NCBI RefSeq assembly: GCF_022376445.1
Contig: NW_025955405.1
Coordinates: forward strand, 1 to 30,481
Length of the DNA stretch: 30,481 bases
Direction of reading: 5' to 3'
DNA from: Fomitopsis serialis
Taxonomy: Eukaryota > Basidiomycota > Agaricomycetes > Polyporales > Fomitopsidaceae
Position numbers and translations under genes: made by a program. The notes under the pieces are model-generated. The model was not told the origin of the DNA. It did not search any database and saw nothing but the letters and a program-made list of their open reading frames with translations. Within the stretch, counting starts at the first letter, position 1; each line of letters begins with the position of its first letter. This document shows positions 8,655 through 17,605 of this stretch, one piece after another.

Positions 8655-8895
8655 TAGTGGTGTATGGCACGACGTACAACATCAAGTTGCTAGAACGCCC
8701 TCCGTCCGCCCGGAACTCCCAGAGATCCGGAGGCATGCACTTGACGATGTTCGCGAGACCTACTTGACTTCGCCAAAGCACGTCGAGGGCGGGCGAGCAG
8801 CATTCGCGGCACGTTCGGGCGAGAGACGCCACGGTGAGCTTGTCCTCCGCTTTTGCGGCCACCAGGGTCAGTTCCTCAGAGATCACTAGCAGACG
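8655..8895 (-). pseudogene. F-box gene relic, exon 1 only, start codon lost
   Basis: The minus-strand frame reads VASLARTCRECC, SPALDVLWRSQ, GLANIVKCMPPDLWE, nearly identical to exon 1 of the copy at 1922. Two deletions define the relic. One removes the end of the 5' UTR and the start codon: the promoter block ends in CTCGCAACACG and jumps to CACGTCTGCTAG. The other joins the beginning of intron 1 directly to the 3' flank near 8650, removing all of exon 2. No ATG lies between the relic TATA box and the coding remnant, and the LRR-like part is absent, so no F-box protein can be made. It sits in tandem behind the intact paralogue at 9280-11112, on the same strand. Confidence 0.85.
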
Positions 8896-8896
8896 T

Positions 8897-9113
8897 GCGT
8901 GTTGCGAGTTCTGCGATGTGATTCGCCCCCTTTATAGGCACGGAGGACTCGGACAATAATGGTCGCCACAACACCGTCGTCACCAGGCTGTGAATGGTTT
9001 GGTGTTGTTTCACCTTTGAGCGGCAATTCTCAAGCCAGATGTGACAATCATCTCGTATGGCCCACTTGTACTGTGGATCAAGCAAGAGTTTCAGGACGTG
9101 CCTTTTGTGTATC
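8897..9113 (-). repeat. Duplicated F-box 5' flank, copy B
   Basis: Inverted duplicate of 1630-1910, carrying the relic promoter of the exon-1 remnant. The motif TAATGGTCGCCAC inside it recurs at about 11223-11235 upstream of the intact paralogue, suggesting all three copies share an ancestral promoter. Confidence 0.8.
8931..8938 (-). promoter_or_regulatory. Relic TATA box of the F-box remnant
   Basis: CCTATAAA on the minus strand is at the same relative position as the TATA element at 1846-1853. It is kept although the gene behind it has lost its start codon and exon 2. Confidence 0.55.
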
Positions 9114-9279
9114 CTTGACCCAAAGAGCCTCCCATGACGATCAACCATCACGGAAGTATGGAAGTACTGGCACAACTTACTCAGTACGTAGTCCCACGTA
9201 TGGGCTGTAGATGTGTTGTAGCTAGTGAGCGCAGTTGGCAGCTGTCAAGACACCAATTGGCGCGTCACGGTGTCGTCGG

Positions 9280-11112
9280 TCAGCGTCCAAATGAATCCCT
9301 CCACCTCCCCCCCCCGTCGTCGTCGTCATCATTATCATCGCCGTTATCGTCATTGGCGTCGTCATCGTCGCTCGTGCTCGTGTCGGACCTAATTATGGAA
9401 ACATCAGTCGGTACACATCATAGGCAACTCATAGTACTTACACTGGCAGTCTATTGCAATGCCGACGGCGCATCGCATTGATCGCGCGAAGGCACGCAGG
9501 ATAGAGCCGCTCGATTTCATCCCACGTATCGTTGTGTATGAACGGATAGTCACCCGCAAACTCCTCAAGGTGAGGAAAGATGATAGCAAGCGACTTCGCA
9601 ACCTCGTGTGCGTCCCCGTCGCACGCATCGCTGGTGCCCACCATTAGGTGCGTCACGGCAGACTCGACTTCCAGCGCGTCCGGGAACTCGAAGAGAATCT
9701 GCTCCGCGGACGCGGACAACGTGTCGAGCACGAGCCAGAGGCTCCGCAGGGCGGGGCAGTGCCGCGCGAAGTGCATGAGACCGGTGAGCGTGCCCGCCGC
9801 GGGGGTCCCCCAATTTGGCGGGTTCAGCTCCTCAGCCGGGAGCAGCCGCAGCGACCGGAGGCGGGGCCATGAGAGAGCCATGTGCCGCAGATCGTCGTCG
9901 GCGAGCACGAAGTCGTGCAGCGTGTCCACCCAGACCTCCTCCAACCTGTGAAAGGCGTGCAGGTACCGGAAATCGTCCGCTGTGGCGGCGGGCTCGGGCT
10001 TGACGTCCTCGTCGGCACCCTCGTCGACAGGGTCGAGTCCTGCGACGTGCAGAATACGGAGCGAGGTGTGTGAGCAATGCTCGTGGATGGCCTTGAAGAG
10101 ATGTCCCAGAGGCCCCACCAGGCCGGCTTCGATTTCTAGTATCTCGAGAACAGGGAAGAAGACCGCAGCCAGCATGACCACGCAGCTCTTTCCATGACCA
10201 GAATTTAGATGCAGTGATATCAAAGCCCGGAAAGATGACGGTGTCTCGAGAGAAGCCGGGGGTAGTGACCACACTGGGCTAGGGTGAGTCTCGATTACCA
10301 GCTCCTCAAGTTCAGGCAGCCTTTGTAATTCCACGAATGCGGCCGCAGGAAAGGAAGCATCGGCATTGACACGAACATAGTATAACTCCTTTAACGACGC
10401 GAACAGGCCGGGTTGAAGCCAAAGATCCTGTGCCGCGGCGATCGCGTGGTCGACTTGCAGGTCGATCGTCTGAAGCTTGTGGCAGCGTTGAGAGAGACAA
10501 GCCAGCAGAAAAGCGGCGCGTTCGTCAAAGACATCCCATGCCACAGTCAAATCGACCAGGTGCGCACCAAGAAATAGCCGATGGTCTGGTCCGGCTGTGG
10601 CCTGCGGGATGCCGAGGCAGTACCATGTGCGCAGGTTGGGGAAGAGCGGCATTGAGAGAGCGTACATACTCAACGCAAGGTAGACGTCGCCTTCGAGGTG
10701 TACGTCGCGACGGCCACAGAGCCTGAGCGCAAGTACACGAACACGGGGAGCGTACACGTTGAAGCGATCCCAGTCGCTCGGGCGCATCGCTCGTTTGAAT
10801 GTCTAGAGAACAAACGTTGGACCCGTGGGCACTTACAGAGATATAGCGATTCGTGGTAACACATACCAAGGTGCCACGACCATAGAGTTCGGGCTGGATC
10901 TCCCAGAGATCCGCAGGCATGCACTTCACTATGTTCGCAAGGCCCGATTGGGACCGCCATAGTACGTCGAGGGCGGGTGAGCAGAAGAAACGACACGTTT
11001 GGGCAAGGGAGGCCACGGTTGACTCGTCCTTCGCGTGCTCTGCAACCTGGGCGAGAACTTCGGGGATTGCAAGCAGGCGATGGGCGGCGGACATACGGAG
11101 CATTGTACGCAT
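9280..11112 (-). CDS. F-box protein with LRR-like body and poly-Asp tail
   Basis: Minus-strand exons 11112-10867, 10802-9442 and 9388-9280 give 571 residues with consistent phase. The N-terminus (HRLLAIPEVLAQVAEHA, then SPALDVLWRSQ and NIVKCMPADLWE) is the F-box-like module of agaricomycete F-box families, which would bind Skp1 in an SCF ubiquitin ligase. About 400 residues of degenerate leucine-rich repeats follow (LRTWYCLGI, LPELEELVIE, LEILEIEAGL, LRSLRLLPAEEL). A stop directly after LPV at 9438 is avoided by a good 53-nt intron (donor GTAAGT, acceptor ATTAG). The third exon then encodes a tail rich in Asp and ends GRWRDSFGR. The start at 11112 aligns with that of the copy at 1922. This is the only full-length member of the local family. 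Its substrate is unknown. Confidence 0.85.
9316..9378 (-). repeat. GAY trinucleotide run encoding the Asp-rich tail
   Basis: A GTC/ATC-rich run on the plus strand (GAC/GAT on the minus strand) follows nine C at 9307-9315. In the proposed last exon of the F-box gene it encodes mostly Asp with some Asn, and the C9 run encodes three Gly. Trinucleotide units keep the frame and are prone to length change. Confidence 0.7.
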
Positions 11113-11598
11113 GCAAGCTACTATACAAAGCGAACATTAGTTGGTAAGGTATGACAAGCGTTTGGCTGGACTCATCAGGCTGAGTTCAAGTCGCCACGTT
11201 CTTTGAATCTTTCGACGACCGTAATGGTCGCCACCATGCACGGGGCAGCCTTGGGTGACATACTCTCACCTCCAAAGTGGCAGTCCCAGAACAAGACGAC
11301 GCTCTTTGAGATGGCCTACACGCCGGAATATACGAATATTGCACGGCGTAAGTACTATGTAGTAGCACTGCCAGCAGGATGGTCTAGGGATGGTCTGCTC
11401 GTGCGGAGACAGCGTGATGGCTGGGTGTGTGACAGCTCGCGTGACCGACGCGACGCGGGAAGGGGCGCTTACGCGATCGCGTTCATCTCCGCGCGCGCCG
11501 CTCTGGCTTTGTGCTAACCGTGGAACCTGCGCCGGACCGACTCTTTGAATGGCTTCCAATGTCGTCGCGCATATCTACACGTCTTGAGACCACCCTCC
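11113..11598. other. Divergent intergenic region, F-box gene and RecQ helicase
   Basis: This holds the promoters of the minus-strand F-box gene and the plus-strand helicase. The 13-bp motif TAATGGTCGCCAC near 11223-11235 is shared with the promoter of the F-box relic. No clear TATA box is seen for either gene, and no coding region is supported. Confidence 0.45.
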
Positions 11599-14500
11599 AT
11601 GTATGCGCCCGACTTTGAATTTGAGGTAAACGCTTCTCAATATGCTCGCTGAAAGGCGTTCCTGCGATAATTCAATTTGCTGCCGTCAGGACGAGCTCGA
11701 AGTGGCTCTGCAACAGTCGCGCGAAGAATACGAGGCTACGCGTTCCTCGTCCAGCACCACCGCGGGCGCGTCCCGCATGTCCTCGGTGCCGTCGTCGAGT
11801 CGAACGGTGTTCGCGCCGTCTCCCACTGGCAGACCCGTGGCTGAACGCCCGATGGGGCCAAACTACGCGGAAATTGACCGCCGGGTCGCGGAAATTGACG
11901 CGGAAATTAAGACCAGCGATGAGCAGATAGCCAGGGAGCAAGCTCGCCGCAATGAGCTCGCGCGGCAGAAACGCGAGCTGCTCGCGATCAAGCAGCGGCA
12001 GCAAACCTCCGTGCTGCTCGACAAGGGTAAGGGCGTCGCTCGGAACACCATAGATTATTCCGGCGAGTTTCAGTGGACCCGCGAGCTGAAGGCAACGATG
12101 AAGGCGGTCTTTGGAATCGAGAAGTTCCGTTTGTGCCAGGAAAGGTGAGCGACTGCACGACATTTCCTTTGTGTACGCAACTACCACTTTTTCTACTTCA
12201 GCGTTTGTAATGCGAATCTAGCCCGGATGGATATTGCATGCGTAATGCCGACTGGTACAAAATTTCCTTCTTCCTCCGGATGCGTCTGTGATTCTGACGC
12301 GTCGAAGGTGGAGGCAAGTCACTTACATACCAGCTCCCGGCGCTCATGACCTCCGGGTGCACGGTGGTCGTGTCGCCTCTCATTGCGCTTATGACGGATC
12401 AAATTCTACATCTACTTGAAGCGGGTGGTATGTCGCTCGTCTCTTCATCCAGATATGCCAACATACCATCCTTATATTCAGTGAACGCGGTGATGCTCAC
12501 GGGTGCAACCCCGAAAGAGGAAGCCCGTCGCATCAAGCAGCACATGTTAGACATGGCGTCAGGGTGTTGTGCGCGCGAAGATGAAATAAAGCTATGCTAT
12601 GTGACTGTGAGTAGTGCGCTCGCCCGCAATTTTTGGTCGACTCACGTCAGCTTTAGCCAGAGAAACTTTCTAATAACAAAGCACTAGTCGCAGACCTCCA
12701 CAAGTTGTACAACACCGATAAACTAGGTAAGAGCCGGTTCTGCACAATGATCAGGTACAGATGCTGCCAACTCTGTATCGCGTATCAGCCCGGTTCGTCA
12801 TCGACGAAGCACATTGCGTTTCAGAGATGGGACACGACTACAGGTGAGTGCAGTGTATCTTCAGAATCTCAATCACTGATTACTGCGTGAAATTAGACCA
12901 GATTATAAGAAACTCGGGTACTTACGGGAGCTATTCCCAACAGTGCCTATCCTGGCACTGTCGGCAACGTGTCCGCCAAAAGTGCTCGACGACCTGATGA
13001 TTTCCCTGAAACTGCAGGCCCCGCTGCAAAAGGGCCCAGGTGAGTCTGTTAACTGCTAATTTTGCATGAATGTGTATACATGGTCTTGCATTGATCAGAG
13101 GCAGCCAAGGGTACTGTATTGTTCTCTTCACCACTCTATCGAAAGAATTTGCATTACATGGTAGCACACAAGCCAAATGAGTTTGCGGACACGATCCGTG
13201 TTATGAGGGAGTGGATCATTCAACATCACCGAAACCACTCTGGCATTATTTACTGTCTCAGTAAAAAGGTATGTCAGCCTCGTCGTTGGTGTTTTCTCTA
13301 TCTGCTGACTTTACTCTGTATAGGATGCAGAAGACGTTGCACGCGAGCTCCAAGTGGAGAGCGGGCAACAGATCATGACTGGCGTATACCACGCCGACAT
13401 TTCTGATGGACAGAAAGAAAACCTGCACAAGCTTTGGCGGCAAGGAATTGTCAAAGTCGTATGTGCGACTATAGGTGAGTTTCATCCACGCTTATTTTTC
13501 TATAAGAGCACTTATGTTCTGCTCGCTGTAGCCTTCGGACTGGGGATTGACAAAGCGGACGTGCGCTTTGTCATTCACCACTCGGTGCGTTGTATTCCCC
13601 AAGATACGTGTTTGAGATATTGAAAGACTGTTTTAGCTTCCGGTTCGTTTCACGCTGCTGTCAAAATCTCTCATACTGACAGCGAGCACATGCCTCTAGA
13701 AATCGGTCGAAGGGTTCTACCAGGAATCCGGGCGCGCTGGTCGCGACGGGAAGGACGCCGACTGCGTCCTGTACTACAGGCCTCAAGACGCCACCCGGAT
13801 CTCCTCGCTCACTGCGACCCAGCGCCGATCGGCACCCAACAAGCGTGTGTATTGCTCGCATTTATGTTCGTGCACCAGCGGCTCACTCCATTTGTCACGC
13901 GCATCACGTCATGGGTCCTAGTCTACGACATGCTCGACTTCGTGCAAGATATGCGAGGGTGCCGCAAGGTGCTATTTGCCAAGTAAGTCCAGACTCGGAT
14001 CACATCACAGTAGACCGCCAGCTGACAGGACACACACCGACAGCTACTTCTCCGCGTCTTCACAACTCTCGGTGGACGCATGGACAACGGAGGAATCGAA
14101 CGCGTTGGAGCCCTGTGGGCACTGCGACAACTGCAAACGGACGCCAGACATGGTCAAGCCTATGGACGTCACGCCGCATGCATGGCAGGTTCTCAAGATC
14201 GCGGAAGAAGTCAAGACGCGCGGGGGCCGCCTCTCTTTGGTGCAGCTTGCGGGTCTCGTGCGGGGCAATAAGGTGACCGTGAGCAATAGGAGACAAGGCC
14301 GAAGAGAGAAAGAGCAGGGCGGCGAGACGCTTGATCTGAACAAGGTAGCCGGTGGTAAGGTAGTGCTTAGCAGGGAGGTCCGTATTTTTTCCTCGATGTG
14401 TCCTTACTCTTCTTGCTGAACGGAAACCAGGACACGGAGAGGCTCTGTATCCTTCTTTTGACTCAAGGATACCTAAAGGAAGAGCTGATACCGACCGCGT

Positions 14501-15024
14501 ACAACACCAACGTCTACCTCGTTCCCGGCGACAACGCCCGCAGACTCACTCTTCTGTCGCGCACAGACATCGACAGAGGCAAGGGAACGAGGCTCGAGTT
14601 CTGCTTCCCGAACAGAAGCAAGCGGAAGCCTACGTCGAAGCCGACCAAGGAAGTGCCACAGGAGCAGGAGGCTACAGCGGCTCTAAAGCGCAGGAGGCCC
14701 GCTAGCATCGAGTCGGATGAGCCAGATGATGAACAGTATGATGACGCAGCATCAGAGGAAGGCGTGGGCGTAGATCATGGCGTCGACGCGACGCTGCAGA
14801 AAGGCAAGAGCAGAGACGCACCGATCGTATTGGGGGATGAAGACGAGGACGATGTTGAAGACGAGGATGAAGGTGGTTACGACTGGTCTTACTCCATGCG
14901 AGGGGACGGACCACCTCCGAAGAAGAGACCACAACCGTACGTTGAGATACGTCAGCGACCACGGGCGAGACGTGCAACTGTGAATGTCGTCGACGAGGAT
15001 GTAATTTCCATAGACTCTGATTGA
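11599..15024 (+). CDS. RecQ-family DNA helicase, RECQL/RecQ1 type
   Basis: Sixteen exons give 853 residues: 11599-11625, 11690-12144, 12202-12254, 12308-12427, 12482-12606, 12657-12726, 12789-12843, 12897-13039, 13099-13268, 13324-13474, 13532-13584, 13637-13642, 13700-13844, 13922-13982, 14044-14377, 14431-15024. The 3'-5' helicase unwinds forks and recombination intermediates in the nucleus. A coiled coil lies at about 68-115, as in human RECQL. Motif 0 is KFRLCQES, Walker A MPTGGGKS is near 176-183, DEAH is 289-292 and motif VI is [10 protein letters not shown] near 485. The zinc site is C538, C569, C572 and C575, and a winged-helix RQC domain follows (VVLSREDTERL). The acidic C-terminus contains IVLGDEDED and ends DVISIDSD, both SUMO-interaction-like. 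The aromatic-rich loop reads VSEMGHDYR, where typical RecQ has SQWGHDFR, so the key Trp is Met. Confidence 0.92.
13637..13642 (+). other. 6-nt micro-exon (Leu-Pro) in the RecQ helicase gene
   Basis: The preceding exon ends VIHHS and the next begins [17 protein letters not shown], both in phase 0. Family members have two residues between them, and CTTCCG (Leu-Pro) supplies them. Upstream intron 13585-13636 ends TTTTAG; downstream intron 13643-13699 runs from GTTCGT to CTCTAG. Skipping would delete two residues just before motif VI and keep the frame. Confidence 0.8.
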
Positions 15025-15191
15025 CAAGGATGGTAATCGTGGGGTGGTATCATTGCGATCATGGGTACTGCACTAATGATACAATAGTTAAAGGGCACTG
15101 GCCGTGCGCTCGTCGACGTCGTTGCGTTAAGAATCATGAATAAGTTAATCGTGAAGGGGAGTGTCGCTCGGCAAGGGCAGTCGGAGCAGCC

Positions 15192-16933
15192 CTACTGTGT
15201 GCCCACGGCGACCTTGGGGCGTTTAAGTGCGGAGCGAAGCGGAGGTTTGGGTATCAGGCAATGTTCCATATCGATTCTCACCCCCTCTTCGTTCATCCAG
15301 CCCGCATTCGGTTCTGGGTATCCCTGAAAGACACCACTCGTCAGACATGTACAGCACGGTACCGATGCAATACGTACCACAAGCTCTGGAGGGTACTCCC
15401 TACCAGGCTCTGGTGGCTTGAAGCAACCATCGTTCGTCCACAGCTGGTCACTGCGAGCGTTCCTGGTGAGTGTACGTCAACTAACGATGATGGATCGGTA
15501 CTTACCCTCTGCGATTGAACCATCCCTTCCGGCGTTCGCTGCGTGGTATGGGGCATGGACACATCAAATTCTCCGTCCATCGCACAGCGCGCCTCGTCGA
15601 TACGGTCAGCGCGCCTGCTGATGTCGATGTACTGCGAGTCATGACTGGCACAGATGCGTCCGGTCTTTGTTGGCCATTCGATCCGTTGGCTCGTGATGCT
15701 GACGGGAGGGGCGCGATGGAAGGCTTATCCTCACTTCGAGATACCTGAGCTGCTGGCGTCGCTGGGGCGGTATTAGCTCTTGAAGGCGGAGCAAGCTGAG
15801 ACGCCCGTCGTCCATCATCAATGGGTACGATGTAGGTAGAACCAGTGGCAGCGAAGCTAGGAGGGCCACGGTTCTCCGACGCTTTTGCAGGACCCAGTGG
15901 ACCGCGCGGAGCTAGAGTGACACTGCGTAAGTGATGGTGACTTGGAGCCTGCCTGACGATTCGCGTACCTTCGGAGCCCATCCTCTGGATAGGGAGCTGC
16001 TGTGCAGTCGCTCGCTCATCTGAATAACGTCTCATGGGCGCAGGTGCAGGGCGTGAGCCTGCATACCGAGGGTCGCGTACTCCATCATCCCTGGCCGCAA
16101 AAATAACGGGCCGCCCTTGAGTCTGCATGCCAACGTCGTCACTGTCGTCGACAAAAGTGTCGTCCTCGGTGTCGGACATAGCATCGGCAGGTGGTAACCA
16201 TACCATCTCTGGTTTGGGCTGCGTTCCGTTCGCGTGACTCGATGCACTACGAGAAATTGGAGGCAGGCCTGGTGGCAGAATGCGAGAGCCGTCAGGTGTG
16301 ATGCGCGGCCAGTCGGACGAAGAACCGGTTCTTGGATAGGAGGGACGAGTCGCGGAGGAAGGATACTGGATTGCAAGGGCTGTCGTCTCGAGAGTCTCGG
16401 TACTGCTGCTAGCACGCGTCGACGATATTTCGATGGACGCAGAGATGGCAGAATCCGAGAAGATATCTGATTCGGAGCTCGACGACTCGGATGAGGGTGA
16501 TGTTGCTAGGGCGTCAGGTGCGGTAGAGAACGATCGTCCATAGACATATGTGTCACTTGAAGAATAAGGATAAACAGCGTTCCCTCTCGATGACTTTGCG
16601 CGCTTGGGGTCGACGTAGACGGCGGGCTGCGTAATGCGGAGGGGGTCGTGAGGGGTCGATGAGGCCTTTCTTTCGAAGTTAGGTCGTGAGGAGTCGTCCA
16701 CGGTCCTGTCCTGGTTGGACTGCCCTTTGGGTGCCGTGTGATACGACGGCAGCAAAGGCATTTGGGCTGCGGGGTTCTTGAAGACGTGGACCGAGAGTCC
16801 CCGAGGCATGTCAAAATACTGTGTATCATGAGTCTGCGAGCTGTTGGAGAGAACAGGACGTACTCACTTTTGACGACCCGCTACGAGTGTTCCTGGCTGG
16901 ATTCCTGGAGTCCGACCTCAAAGACGAGAGCAT
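15192..16933 (-). CDS. Disordered protein with conserved-looking C-terminus, unknown
   Basis: Minus-strand exons 16933-16868, 16818-15506, 15450-15378 and 15323-15192 give 527 residues with matching phases; introns are 49, 55 and 54 nt. Residues 1 to about 410 are Ser/Pro/Thr-rich and disordered, with an acidic segment DAMSDTEDDTFVDDSDD. The last 100 residues differ: RRAVRWTENLMCPCPIP, RRKGWFNRRGDQLWTNDG, CFKPPEPGREYPPELV, NAGWMNEEGVRIDMEH and PKPPLRSALKRP. This block of Trp, Cys and Gly spans three splice junctions that all restore sensible sequence, so it is probably the functional part. I believe it resembles an unnamed agaricomycete protein family but cannot name one. RAVRW fits the loose RVxF consensus for protein phosphatase 1 docking, which is speculative. 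The gene is convergent with the helicase, 167 bp apart. Confidence 0.8.
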
Positions 16934-17605
16934 AGCGGTGTGTATCGGTTGACGGCGTGGTCGCCGCACCGTACTTATACAGGGCCGACAGGGGGTCAGT
17001 AGCATGTAGGCTCAGGCTCGAGTCCGAACACGCGTTTTTCATTTGCGTGCCATGTTCGCAGGTTCATTGGTTCCTGCCTGCAGGTGTTACGGTCGCAGGA
17101 AGGTCGGGCGTGCTCATGTGAAGCTGATGACAACCTCGGGGTTCTGGCCATCAATCTCACCTCGAGCCTCATTTTCTAAACAAATGATGGCAGTAGACCC
17201 GATCTCGGAGTGATGCAGAAACTCACAATCGTCATAGCGGAAGAATTCGAAGCGCGGCCGTAGCTGGATTGCGACGATCCGAGAGCGTCTGTTGCCTGAC
17301 GCATCCGAATCCGAGTGGCGTCGGGAGTAGGCTCTATATCTTGTCTCCACTTGCGCTAGGGTCCAGGACAACTTGAGCATGAAGAGAGTGAGGCAGTAAC
17401 GCATGGCATCAGAGTGGTTGCAGCAATTCATAACCATGTGAAGACAAGTGGTTCCAGGTCACAACGTGTTGCCGGGGTTGACGGATCCGGAGGAGGCCAT
17501 GCATGGGGGGACCACTGCTGGTTGCAACAGCAGCGTCGAGGGCAATTCGGTGGAAAACATCGAACTTGACAGATACGGGGACATTACGTGTAGATAAGAT
17601 AGCGT
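16934..17605. other. Intergenic region with unassigned minus-strand open frames
   Basis: The left end is the promoter of the gene starting at 16933. The right part lies downstream of the CFT1 stop. A 107-codon minus-strand frame at 17114-17437 and another at 17409-17627 are open but share no frame, show no motif and could not be joined by plausible splicing, so no gene is called. Confidence 0.4.
16974..16979 (-). promoter_or_regulatory. Possible TATA box of the gene at 16933
   Basis: TATAAG on the minus strand (within GTATAAGTACGG) lies 41-46 bp upstream of the start codon. The spacing is short for a fungal TATA box, so this is tentative. Confidence 0.35.

Noticed and set aside
9438..9440. 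TAA taken as the end of the F-box gene
   Set aside because: It overlaps a strong GTAAGT donor, and splicing continues in frame into an Asp-rich last exon. The other F-box copy has a donor at the same codon phase.
17064..17500. Spliced small minus-strand gene starting at 17500
   Set aside because: Downstream segments can be spliced into an open frame, but no donor in the first exon has the required phase before its stop, so the model fails.
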